From the NCBI GenBank assembly GCA_900547945.1, contig URIT01000055.1, positions 1-18,589 on the forward strand: 18,589 nt of DNA, written 5' to 3'. This stretch comes from an uncultured bacterium. Its GTDB lineage: Bacteria; Verrucomicrobiota; Kiritimatiellia; RFP12; UBA1067. The notes below the pieces were generated by a model. The model was not told the origin of the DNA. It saw only the letters and a list, made by a program, of their open reading frames with translations, and made no database searches. The first letter of the stretch is position 1. Each line of letters opens with the position of its first letter. This document shows, piece after piece, positions 1 to 6,935 of this stretch. Position numbers and translations under genes: made by a program.

Positions 1-1675
1 CCCGGCGGGAGAGCGACGGCCGCGCCGCCCCGCGCAGGGCGCGCGTGAAGTCGACGGGGATGCGCGCGAGCCGCACGTTCTCCTCCCATGCCGTCCCCGC
101 CACGCGCGCCGCCGCGCGCGCCAGGAACGCATCCGCCCGCACGAGGTCCGCCGTCTCGATGCCCGCCGCATAGACGTTCGCGAAGCACGTCAGCGGGAAG
201 CGCTTCGTGTCGCGCGGCAGGGCGCGGATGAAGTCGAAATACGCCTGGACGTCGGGCGCGGCGGGGCCAAAATGGTCCCGGAAGCAGCGCGCCAGGAGCG
301 TCCCCTCGTCCAGGCCCGGATTCCACATCCACTTCGCGAGCAGCCAGCAGCGGATGTTCGACCACACGTCGTTCGCCCCTCCGCCGTTCGTGAGCGTGAA
401 CACCTCCCGCACGCCCTGGTCGCGGAAGAACGCGAGGTTTCCCCGCAGCGCGTCGTAGTTCGGCCAGAGATGCTGGTAGCAGCCGAAGTTCGATGCGTAG
501 TCCCACACGCCCAGCCGGCATCCCCCCGCCGCCCAGACGCCGAAGGCGTGCCGCACGCGGCGGTTTTCGCGCGCCCGGCTCACGGGAATCGGCTTCGCGA
601 AGTCGCACTCGATCGTGCAGAGGCACACCTGCACGTTGCGGCGCGGCGCGATCCCCTCCGGCGGACGGCGCGTGTAGGAGTAGGCAAGCGTCTGGATGAC
701 GACATCGGGATAGCGCGCCTCCACGGCCTCGGCGATCGTGTTCACGAACGCGATCAGCGACCCGCTCCGGGACTTCGCCCGGCGGTCGAGCGCGGCGCAG
801 TCCGGGCATTCGCACGCATTCAGCCAGTCGTTCGGCGAGACCCCGTAGTACCGGATGCCCTTCGGGTAGGACGCCGCGATGCGCGCCAACACCTTCTCGG
901 TGCAGAGGCGCACGACGTCCGGGTTCGTGAGGCAGAGCTGGGTCCTCACCCTGAGACGGCGCCCGTCGACGAGTGAGAAGTATTCGGGGTGCGCGTCGAA
1001 CCACGCTTCGGGCGGGAGGAGGCGGTTGAACGTATGGCACATGCCGAGAACGGGATCGAAGCGGAACCGGCTTCCGCCCAGCTTCGCGTCGAAGTCCCGC
1101 AGGTTGAGCTTGTTGCGTGCCGCAAACGCACGTCCCTCCGCCGAGGACGCGCCCCAGTTCTCCGTGCGCAGGGCGAAGGCGGGGCGCTGCGTCTCGTCAA
1201 GGTCGCCCGGCACGGAGAAGGCGGCGAGGGCCGGCACGACCTCGAAGCGGGGCGCGTACCACGCACACCCCCCGAAACGCTCCAGCAGCTCGTAGACGCC
1301 GTAGAGCGGCCCCCGCCCTTCCCCGCCGAGAATCAGCAGATGCGGCGGCACGGCCTTCAGGCGGAACCCCTCGTCGCCAAGGTCGCGGGCCGCGCCGGCC
1401 GCGCCCAGCAGGCGTTCCGTCTGGCGCGTCTCGCCCAGGAGGATGGCGCGCGCGGGAAGCGGCCCGTCGTCCGTCGTGACCGGCAGCGCGACGCCCGTCT
1501 GCCGTTCCAGGAACGCGCGCAGCTCGTCGGCCGCATACCGTTCGCACGCCGTCGCCCCGGCGCGCACGACGATCGTCGCGGCGGGCGGCGTGCCGCGCGC
1601 CGCCAACACGAGGGGCGACGGCGCGGCGGCGGCAAGGCGCGCCGCCAACAGGGCGACCGCGACGAGGCACTTCAT
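1..1675 (-). CDS. DUF4838-family secreted protein, 3' end outside the window
   Basis: The reading frame is open from the ATG at 1675 to the left edge; about 558 residues are visible and the C-terminus is missing. Residues 1-19 (MKCLVAVALLAARLAAAAP) look like a signal peptide. Next comes a region resembling the N-terminal accessory domain of GH67-type alpha-glucuronidases (RYAADELRAFL, then AILLGETR, then GPLYGVYELLERFGG). The central part fits DUF4838: HPEYFSLVDG, CLTNPDVV, YGVSPNDW followed by a CxCPDC pair, and an aromatic-rich stretch around WDYASNFGCYQHLWPNY. DUF4838 proteins are common in polysaccharide-degrading PVC bacteria and Bacteroidetes and are presumed to act on glycans; no reaction is established here. 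The start is fixed by an ATGA overlap with the lysA stop, so translation is probably coupled to lysA. Family assignment is by remembered motif pattern. Confidence 0.8.
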   Translation of the reverse strand, partial: MKCLVAVALLAARLAAAAPSPLVLAARGTPPAATIVVRAGATACERYAADELRAFLERQTGVALPVTTDDGPLPARAILLGETRQTERLLGAAGAARDLGDEGFRLKAVPPHLLILGGEGRGPLYGVYELLERFGGCAWYAPRFEVVPALAAFSVPGDLDETQRPAFALRTENWGASSAEGRAFAARNKLNLRDFDAKLGGSRFRFDPVLGMCHTFNRLLPPEAWFDAHPEYFSLVDGRRLRVRTQLCLTNPDVVRLCTEKVLARIAASYPKGIRYYGVSPNDWLNACECPDCAALDRRAKSRSGSLIAFVNTIAEAVEARYPDVVIQTLAYSYTRRPPEGIAPRRNVQVCLCTIECDFAKPIPVSRARENRRVRHAFGVWAAGGCRLGVWDYASNFGCYQHLWPNYDALRGNLAFFRDQGVREVFTLTNGGGANDVWSNIRCWLLAKWMWNPGLDEGTLLARCFRDHFGPAAPDVQAYFDFIRALPRDTKRFPLTCFANVYAAGIETADLVRADAFLARAAARVAGTAWEENVRLARIPVDFTRALRGAARPSLSRR

Positions 1676-3093
1676 AGCCCCGGGAAGTCGAGCGTCGCGA
1701 AGTAGTCGCGCAGCGTCTCCGCGCGGCGGATGCACGTCACCGAGCCGTCCGGACGCAGCAGCAGCTCCGCGCTGCGGAGCTTGCCGTTGTACTGGAAGCC
1801 CATCGCGTGGCCGTGCGCCCCCGCGTCGTGGAGGACGACGAGGTCGCCGGGCGCGACGGCGGGGATGTCGCGCTGGATCGCGAACTTGTCGTTGTTCTCG
1901 CAGAGCGAGCCCGTCACGTCGCAGCGCATGAGCGGCACGGCTGGCGTCTCCGTGTAGGCCGTCCCGGCCGGACCGTACTTCGGCACCGAAATGTGGTGGT
2001 AGGCGCCGTAGAGCGCGGGACGCATCAGGTTCGACATGCACGCATCGAGCCCCACGTAGGTGCGGTAGGTCTTCTTGACGTGGCGCACGCGCGCGACGAG
2101 GTAGCCGTAGGGCCCCGTGATGCAGCGCCCGCACTCCATGTAGAGCTTCAGGTCCGGGTGGCCCTGCGCGCGAAGGTGCGTCCGGTAAGCCGCCTCGATG
2201 CCCGCGCCGATCTTCTCCAGCGGCTGCGCCGCCTGGTCCGGACGGTAGGGAATGCCGATGCCGCCGCCGATGTTCACGAAGTCGAACGTGATGCCGACCT
2301 TCCGCGAGAGGTCCACCACGCGGTCGAAGAGAAGCGTCGCCGTGTCGATGATGTACTGGGGGTCGAGTTCGTTCGAGGCGACCATCGTGTGGAGGCCGAA
2401 CCGCCGCACGCCCTTCGCCTTCATCTGCGCGTAGGCGTCGTAGAGCTGTTCGGTCGTGAAGCCGTACTTCGCCTCCTCGGGCTTGCCGATGATCGCGTTC
2501 CCGCCCTTGAGCGGCCCGGGATTCCACCGGCAGCACATCAGCCCGGGAAGGCCCCCGCACGCACGCTCCACCGCCGCGAGGTGCGTGATGTCGTCGAGGT
2601 TGACGATCGCGCCCAGCGCCTGCGCCTTGCGGAACTCCTCGTCCGGCGTGTCGTTCGACGTGAACATGATGTCCTCGCCCACGTTGCCCGCCGCCTCGGC
2701 AAGCACAAGCTCCGCGAGCGAGGAACAGTCGCTGCCGAAGCCCTCCTCGCGCAGGATCTTCATCAGGTGGGGATTCGGCGTCGCCTTCACCGCGAAATAC
2801 TCGTGGAATCCAGCATTCCAGGCAAAGGCGTTCTTGAGCCGCCGCGCATTCGCGCGGATGGCCGCCTCGTCATAGATGTGGAACGGCGTCGGATACGTCC
2901 GCGCAATCGCCTCAAGCTGGGCGTTCGTAAACGGCAAGGTCTTCATGGTCAAAGTTTTCATGGTCGCCAAAGTCTTCAAATCCTTCATGTCCCGCCAAGC
3001 ACGCTCCGCCGGTTTCGCATGTTCCGTCAACTTCACACGTTCCGCTGGTTTCGCATGTTCCGCCGTCTTCATGCGTTGCGAGTCTAGTGTCAT
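1672..3093 (-). CDS. lysA: diaminopimelate decarboxylase (anaerobe-type LysA) with repetitive N-terminal extension
   Basis: This PLP-dependent fold-III decarboxylase converts meso-diaminopimelate to lysine in the cytoplasm. With the start at 3093 the protein is 473 aa. It shows the PLP lysine in YFAVKATPNP (K103), the phosphate-binding loop NIGGGIGIPYRP (275-284), ECGR (320-323), the catalytic cysteine in SLCENNDKFA (C398) and HDAGAHGHAMGFQYNG near the C-terminus. The motif set matches the LysA type of gut clostridia. Homologous sequence begins only at about residue 51 (MKTLPFTNAQ). Residues 1-50 are low-complexity and partly encoded by an 18-bp tandem repeat, so the functional start could be 3093, 3072, 2961 or 2946. 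I chose 3093 because a TATACT -10 box ends 8 nt upstream, giving a leaderless arrangement like that of the divergent gene. It overlaps the DUF4838 gene by ATGA. A related decarboxylase specificity cannot be excluded. Confidence 0.85.
   Translation of the reverse strand: MTLDSQRMKTAEHAKPAERVKLTEHAKPAERAWRDMKDLKTLATMKTLTMKTLPFTNAQLEAIARTYPTPFHIYDEAAIRANARRLKNAFAWNAGFHEYFAVKATPNPHLMKILREEGFGSDCSSLAELVLAEAAGNVGEDIMFTSNDTPDEEFRKAQALGAIVNLDDITHLAAVERACGGLPGLMCCRWNPGPLKGGNAIIGKPEEAKYGFTTEQLYDAYAQMKAKGVRRFGLHTMVASNELDPQYIIDTATLLFDRVVDLSRKVGITFDFVNIGGGIGIPYRPDQAAQPLEKIGAGIEAAYRTHLRAQGHPDLKLYMECGRCITGPYGYLVARVRHVKKTYRTYVGLDACMSNLMRPALYGAYHHISVPKYGPAGTAYTETPAVPLMRCDVTGSLCENNDKFAIQRDIPAVAPGDLVVLHDAGAHGHAMGFQYNGKLRSAELLLRPDGSVTCIRRAETLRDYFATLDFPGL
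2938..3063 (-). repeat. 18-bp tandem repeats in the lysA 5' end
   Basis: On the minus strand four 18-bp units run from 3063 to 2992: GCGGAACATGCGAAACCA, GCGGAACGTGTGAAGTTG, ACGGAACATGCGAAACCG and GCGGAGCGTGCTTGGCGG. Units 1 and 3 match best, so there is a 36-bp higher-order period. The stretch from 2991 to 2938 continues as a looser 15-18-bp repeat built on ACTTTG-ACCATGAA. In the lysA frame this gives AEHAKPAER twice and then MKTL three times. It could be a translated N-terminal extension or a repeat lying between promoter and true start. Confidence 0.8.
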
Positions 3094-3101
3094 GTCCTGC
3101 C

Positions 3102-3110
3102 AGTATAGCA
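3102..3110 (-). promoter_or_regulatory. extended -10 promoter element for lysA
   Basis: On the minus strand the sequence reads TGCTATACT, an extended -10 (TGn plus TATACT at 3107-3102). The ATG at 3093 follows after 8 nt, which would put the transcription start at or next to the start codon. No good -35 is visible; TGCGCG at 18-nt spacing is only a weak match. A second -10-like TAGACT (3086-3081) lies 8 nt before the in-frame ATG at 3072 and is an alternative. Confidence 0.5.
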
Positions 3111-3142
3111 AATCTCCCCATTACCCGCGCACGCGCATCTGA

Positions 3143-3174
3143 CGAAAAGATTTCTTACGCATACAATTCTCATT
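3143..3174 (-). repeat. dispersed motif copy A
   Basis: On the minus strand the core is GAGAATTGTATGCGTAAGAA, continuing as ATCTTTTCG. It lies between the divergent promoters of lysA and the 355-aa gene. It matches copies at 4601, 11640 and 11925. Similarity to the 11640 copy extends for about 32 bp with one indel. Confidence 0.7.
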
Positions 3175-3201
3175 GCGTCCGATTCCGGCATCTGGTAGAC
3201 T
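3173..3201 (+). promoter_or_regulatory. promoter TTGCGT-N17-TAGACT for the 355-aa gene
   Basis: The -35 TTGCGT (3173-3178), exactly 17 nt of spacer and the -10 TAGACT (3196-3201, preceded by TGG as an extended -10) are followed 7 nt later by the in-frame GTG at 3209. The predicted transcription start falls on the start codon, so the mRNA should be leaderless. Spacing and the GTG-GAA start match the promoter at 12417-12455. Confidence 0.7.
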
Positions 3202-3208
3202 GTGCGGC

Positions 3209-4276
3209 GTGGAACGGTCTTGGAAAGATGGCGGCACGGCGCAGAACGCCGGTGGCGCCTGGTCGCGCCTGCGAAACGGCGGCGTGCATGCAGGGGACGG
3301 CGGCGCGTTGCGCCTCCGCGACGTCCCGCGCGCCGTCGTGGGTACCGTGCGCGCGGATTTCGCCGCGTGGATCGAACGCAACTTCTTCAACGCGCGGGCG
3401 GGGCGAATCGGAAACGTTTCCTACACACGCGCGGGCGAGCTGGACGACGCCCTCCCGGAATCCGGCCCGCGCCGAGGGCGGCGGGAAGCCCGTCACCTCT
3501 GGTATGCGGAGGCATACGACCGCGCCCTCGTCGACCACATACAGCCCCTGAACGACGAGGAGGCGGACTTCCTGCTCCATCATCCGCACATCGCCCTCCA
3601 GCTCGCACTTGGTGTCACCGACCTACGGGGTCTCCGCTGCCTGCGGCGCGGCCTCACACACGAGGTGGACCGTCTCCAGCGCCGTGCCTGTCGAGCCCGC
3701 TACTATGTACGCGACAACGCCCGCCGCCGTGCCCTCGCCGCCGAGCGGCGGCGGATCACGCACCGTACGACCGCGAACCCCTGTCCAACGCCGGAAGACC
3801 TACGCGCGGCCTTTGCCGTACGTGGAACGTCGCACGAGGCGCGTATCCGCCTCGGCAGTCTTCTGGAGGATCTGGAGTGTTACGTGGACAACTGCCTCCG
3901 CTTCGGGCCGGACGGTGAAATCCTCGGGCGCAACGGCGGTGTGCGGGGCTGGCTGCGCGAACACGCACCCGAGCTTTCCGACCACTACAAGACGCTCATG
4001 CGCCACAAGGCCCTCGCGCGGCGCCTCCGCCAGGCGGCGGCCGTCCACGATCCCGTCCCAGCGGACACCCTGTTACCGACGGACGAAGCAGAAACGCGGG
4101 ATCGGGATGAGGACGTTCCGACTTCCCGCCCGAAGGTAGCCCACCCCGTACGCATGTATTGTCCCGTTGTATCCGAACGGGCGCGGAGGACAGCCGCGAA
4201 AATTCTCCGGGGGTGCCCAAACACGTTCGCCGCGCTCTTCCGCGCCGTGGACGCCGCCCTCGGCGAAAGTGGATAG
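3209..4276 (+). CDS. hypothetical protein, 355 aa, probably leaderless
   Basis: I do not recognise a named family. The protein is arginine-rich and appears mainly alpha-helical. Residues from about 105 to 200 (from YDRALVDHIQPLNDEEADF through the RRxRRR-rich helices) look like one helical segment. A second ordered block contains LLEDLECYVDNCLRFGPDGE, GGVRGWLREHAPELSDHYKT and LMRHKALARRLRQA, and could be a nucleic-acid-binding or helix-turn-helix-like domain; that is inference. No signal peptide or membrane segment is seen. A TTG at 3173 is also in frame but lies inside the -35 box, so GTG 3209 is preferred. There is no Shine-Dalgarno sequence. The gene stands alone, divergent from lysA, and is followed by a gene-poor spacer. 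Regular codon use and coherent composition argue that it is real. Confidence 0.65.
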   Translation: MERSWKDGGTAQNAGGAWSRLRNGGVHAGDGGALRLRDVPRAVVGTVRADFAAWIERNFFNARAGRIGNVSYTRAGELDDALPESGPRRGRREARHLWYAEAYDRALVDHIQPLNDEEADFLLHHPHIALQLALGVTDLRGLRCLRRGLTHEVDRLQRRACRARYYVRDNARRRALAAERRRITHRTTANPCPTPEDLRAAFAVRGTSHEARIRLGSLLEDLECYVDNCLRFGPDGEILGRNGGVRGWLREHAPELSDHYKTLMRHKALARRLRQAAAVHDPVPADTLLPTDEAETRDRDEDVPTSRPKVAHPVRMYCPVVSERARRTAAKILRGCPNTFAALFRAVDAALGESG

Positions 4277-4600
4277 ATTCTGGAGTAGGGTTCCATGGGC
4301 ACCAAATGGCCGACAGTCGTCGGGACATGACCAGAATGACAATCCGCCAACCGCCGGACGTGGTGTCGTGTGCCGTTTTTACGCATCATTCCCCTCTTTA
4401 TTGTGCATTACCCCTCTCTATGGCGATACGACGGACGTCGTGGGAGTCTGTTCCGAAACGACCTAGCATGAAATGAAGTAACTGGGCTACAAAGGTCTTT
4501 CGAAGAATACCTTTTACCCGAACTGGCCGTAGAAGGGGCCCCAAGCCTACCGACCAACCTCACTCCCCCCTACGCGATGTGGAAGACCTTGGGAGAAGCG

Positions 4601-4620
4601 CGAGAATTCAATGCGTAAGA
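4601..4620 (+). repeat. dispersed motif copy B
   Basis: Reads CGAGAATTCAATGCGTAAGA, matching the core of copies A, C and D with two or three differences. Its right half is also the left arm of the inverted repeat at 4611-4642. Confidence 0.6.
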
Positions 4621-4642
4621 TACATGAGCCCTTCTCACGCAT
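4611..4642. repeat. 10-bp inverted repeat
   Basis: ATGCGTAAGA (4611-4620) and TCTCACGCAT (4633-4642) are inverted with one mismatch around a 12-nt loop. The left arm is the conserved part of the dispersed motif. It could be a hairpin or a paired binding site. Confidence 0.5.
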
Positions 4643-4686
4643 GACGGAAACGGGGGATGGATATCACAGTAACGAAGTTAGGGTAA

Positions 4687-4742
4687 AAAAAGCTCGACAG
4701 AAAAAGTACAACAGAAAAAGCTCGACAGAAAAGCTCCGGGAG
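4687..4742. repeat. 14-bp tandem repeat, four units
   Basis: The units are AAAAAGCTCGACAG (4687-4700), AAAAAGTACAACAG (4701-4714), AAAAAGCTCGACAG (4715-4728) and a degenerate AAAAGCTCCGGGAG (4729-4742). Read on the minus strand, downstream of the six-gene operon, they give regularly spaced T-tracts. These might assist termination, but no strong stem precedes them. Confidence 0.8.
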
Positions 4743-4779
4743 TGGGGGGAGAAGCCCCTGGAACAGAAGAGTGGAGAAA

Positions 4780-4960
4780 TCAGCGGATCGTGATGACGAA
4801 GCCTGAACGGTAGGGGAAGGCCGGAACGGTAGGGGAAGGCCGGAGCGGCAGGGGGAAGGCCGGATTCTGCACGAGCCACGCAGCGCGACGGCCGTCCTGG
4901 GTCTTGTAGACGCCGATGACGCGGAGATTCTGTTCCTTGGAGCGCGACCCGCCCAGGGGA
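4780..4960 (-). pseudogene. possible C-terminal remnant of a lost gene
   Basis: Directly after the DUF1893 stop, another minus-strand frame stays open for about 60 codons to a TGA at 4780. It reads like a protein C-terminus: SKEQNLRVIGVYKTQDGR, AAWLVQNPAFP and finally YRSGFVITIR. No start codon with a ribosome binding site is visible, and upstream the frame runs into the DUF1893 coding region. The 19-20-bp repeats at 4801-4858 fall inside it and appear to have added 13 residues in frame (39 bp) between NPAFP-like segments. The family is not recognised. It could also be chance coding potential. Confidence 0.3.
4801..4858. repeat. 19-20-bp tandem repeat, three units
   Basis: The units are GCCTGAACGGTAGGGGAAG (4801-4819), GCCGGAACGGTAGGGGAAG (4820-4838) and a 20-bp GCCGGAGCGGCAGGGGGAAG (4839-4858), followed by GCCGGA. 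They lie inside the putative gene remnant. Confidence 0.8.
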
Positions 4961-4961
4961 A

Positions 4962-5390
4962 CTAGGAGGCGCGGAGTTGCTGGAGGCGGGTGCGGGCGGC
5001 GGACACCATCGCGGGCACGTCGTCGAGCCCCTGGACCGCCGCTTCGAGCGGGCAGGGGCCGGACTGGTCGCGGTTGAGGATCTGCGGCACCACCCGGTCA
5101 GCCGAACAGGCGACACCGTGCGCCGCCAGGAGCGCCCGGGCCGGTTCGCACATCAGGTCAGCATGGACGTGCGCCGCGCCGAACGCTATGCAGACCGCCG
5201 CCGCCGCGCGGCCAACCACCCTGTCGACGACCCACGCGCCCGCCACGTCCGACGGCTGCCGATCGCAGAGGTCCAGGAGCGGCGCGAGGCCGCGTCCGTT
5301 CCCCTGCGCGCAGATCCGTCCGTCCCTCACCAGCACGACCGCCGCCCGGTTCGCCGCGAAGAGACGGTGCGCCGCGTCGAGGGCGTTCAC
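4962..5390 (-). CDS. DUF1893 protein (TM1506-like)
   Basis: This 142-aa cytoplasmic protein fits the DUF1893 family in length and motif order: VLVRDGRICAQGNGRGL (residues 19-35), VVDRVVGRAAAAVCIAFGAAHV (54-75), then ILNRDQSGPCPLE (104-116), which corresponds to the family's NRDGTGxCPME-like end. Members such as Thermotoga TM1506 have a cytidine deaminase-like fold without a proven reaction. The start is GTG at 5390, overlapping the TGA of the upstream ligase gene as GTGA and preceded by GGAGGAG, so it is translationally coupled as the last gene of the operon. It could be read as part of a longer frame extending under the upstream gene, but that extension is antisense-like, arginine-rich noise. 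Confidence 0.85.
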   Translation of the reverse strand: MNALDAAHRLFAANRAAVVLVRDGRICAQGNGRGLAPLLDLCDRQPSDVAGAWVVDRVVGRAAAAVCIAFGAAHVHADLMCEPARALLAAHGVACSADRVVPQILNRDQSGPCPLEAAVQGLDDVPAMVSAARTRLQQLRAS

Positions 5391-6928
5391 GCCTCCTCCG
5401 AGATCTCGCGGGGGATGTAACCCTCCGCGCAGGCGAGGGAGACGAGGAAGAGCGAGAGGACGGAGGCGGAACGCATCGGGCAGTCGCCGCAGGCGTGGAT
5501 CAGCAGGGCCGTGTCGCCGAGCAGAATCCAGAACGCGCCCGCCGGGAGGCAGAAGACGGCGCGCGGACGCGGGGGCGCCTTGTCCGCCTTCATGAACCGC
5601 GCGGCCCGGTAGAGCCGGTACCAGTCGCGGAAGACGGGGGCGGCGAGGAGCAGCACGATGCCGACGAGCAGGAAGAGGCCCACGGCGCCGTGTTCGCAGA
5701 GGAACTGGAGGTAGTCGTTGTGGACGTTCGCGCCGCCGATGGTCTGAACGTGCCGGAGCTCGTCGTTCTTCAGATAGGAGAGCGTGAAGTGCTTGTAGCC
5801 CCAGCCGCCAACACCGAAGAAGGGATGGTCCTTGAAGATCTCCGTGGCGACGCGCGTGTGGTACTGGGCCTTGCCAGAGACGCGGTCCAGGACACCGAGC
5901 GAATCGACGGTGGCGAGTTCCCGTCCGACGTTCGGCGGCGCAAAGACCATGGCCAGCAGCACGAAGAAGAGCCCGCCGCCGAGCGCGAAGGCGGCGCTCC
6001 GTACGCGGCGCGCGCGCGCATGCCGCGCGAAAAGGAGCGAGAGCATGTAGTAGACGAAGGCCAGGAACGCGAACACGAAGAGGCAGAGCATCGCGGCGCG
6101 GCAGAGCGTGCAGAGGACGCCGAAGAAGAGCAGCACGACGGCGGCGAGCGGATAGTGCGCGCGCAGCCAGCGCTTGAGCACGCGCTGCTTCGTCACGACC
6201 GCCTTGTCGAGCGGCGGCAGCGCCGCCACCTCCGCCACGCGGTGCTGCCAGAGCCCGACGGCGAACGCGAACGCCATCACGAAGAACGCGCCGCCCATGT
6301 TCGGGTAGGCGAAGACGGAGAAGAAGTGGACCTTCGACGGCGCCGGACGCCAGTAGGGGAATTCCGCGCCCGTCCCCTGCTGGATGAACCCCAGCACGGC
6401 CAGGCCCACCGCGTTCCACACCAGCATCTCCATCAGGATGCGCTTGCCCTGGCGCGAAAGCGCGTGCTTCGCCGCGAGCATGGCCATCAGGGCGGGCAGA
6501 AACCACAGCAGCACGGTGAAATGCTCCTGCACGTTCACGCAGAACGGCGCGAACGGGACGGGCGCCCGGGCGACGTCCTCCGCCGGAAGGCCCGTTTCGG
6601 CGGCGAGCTTCAGGATCTGCGGGTAGTCGCAGGAGGGGCAGAGCCCGCGGTTCACGAACGGGATGAGCAGCACGAGCAGGAAGAGGAGCGTGAAGTAGAA
6701 GAGCGGATCCCGCCGGAGGCCGCTCCACACGCGCCGTCGCGCGGACACGGCGTCCTCATAGGGGCGCCGCTGCGGGAAGAAGAAGAACCCCTCGAAGAGG
6801 AACACGAGCAGCCACGGCAGCGTCGGCACAAGCGCGTCCGTACGCATCCCCCCGCAGAGCCAGGCGCACGCGGCCGGCACCAGGAAGACAAGAATCACCG
6901 CCAGGTTCCTGAAAAGCACGTCCACCAT
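5387..6928 (-). CDS. O-antigen ligase/polymerase-family membrane protein
   Basis: The protein has 513 residues and about ten to twelve hydrophobic segments, starting at residues 7-25, 36-51, 76-92 and 137-153. A large hydrophilic region between residues about 335 and 415 holds the family signature: FFGVGGWGY (370-378) and VHNDYLQFLCEHG (402-414). This pattern is typical of the Wzy_C / O-antigen ligase family (PF04932), integral inner-membrane proteins that transfer or polymerise undecaprenyl-linked glycans. Ligase and polymerase cannot be told apart from sequence alone, and related bactoprenol glycosyl enzymes are possible. The ATG at 6928 is 7 nt after the ispG stop, with a purine-rich AAAGGGTAGG binding site inside the ispG end. 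Co-transcription with isoprenoid genes makes sense for a user of polyprenyl carriers. Confidence 0.8.
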   Translation of the reverse strand: MVDVLFRNLAVILVFLVPAACAWLCGGMRTDALVPTLPWLLVFLFEGFFFFPQRRPYEDAVSARRRVWSGLRRDPLFYFTLLFLLVLLIPFVNRGLCPSCDYPQILKLAAETGLPAEDVARAPVPFAPFCVNVQEHFTVLLWFLPALMAMLAAKHALSRQGKRILMEMLVWNAVGLAVLGFIQQGTGAEFPYWRPAPSKVHFFSVFAYPNMGGAFFVMAFAFAVGLWQHRVAEVAALPPLDKAVVTKQRVLKRWLRAHYPLAAVVLLFFGVLCTLCRAAMLCLFVFAFLAFVYYMLSLLFARHARARRVRSAAFALGGGLFFVLLAMVFAPPNVGRELATVDSLGVLDRVSGKAQYHTRVATEIFKDHPFFGVGGWGYKHFTLSYLKNDELRHVQTIGGANVHNDYLQFLCEHGAVGLFLLVGIVLLLAAPVFRDWYRLYRAARFMKADKAPPRPRAVFCLPAGAFWILLGDTALLIHACGDCPMRSASVLSLFLVSLACAEGYIPREISEEA

Positions 6929-6935
6929 GATCGAC

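Larger units (their letters stand above)
4277..4779. other. gene-poor lower-GC spacer
   Basis: No convincing gene is present on either strand. A small hairpin (CCGAC-AGTC-GTCGG, 4310-4323) lies 33 nt after the 355-aa gene but has no T-tract, so it is at best a weak terminator. The stretch also contains dispersed motif copy B, an inverted repeat (4611-4642) and a 14-bp tandem repeat (4687-4742). Base composition is more AT-rich than in the neighbouring genes. Confidence 0.6.

Noticed and set aside
272..3087. Long plus-strand open frames opposite the DUF4838 and lysA genes
   Set aside because: They are arginine/histidine-rich antisense shadows of high-GC coding DNA and the minus strand carries coherent families.
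4310..4323. Intrinsic terminator after the 355-aa gene
   Set aside because: The hairpin has only a 5-bp stem and no following T-tract.
4611..4793. 60-codon plus-strand gene beginning at motif copy B
   Set aside because: Its middle is made of 14-bp repeats, it has no ribosome binding site and no leaderless promoter spacing.
4962..6728. A single 588-codon minus-strand protein
   Set aside because: Only the last 142 codons are family-like (DUF1893); the rest is out of frame with the real membrane protein gene and is arginine-rich.
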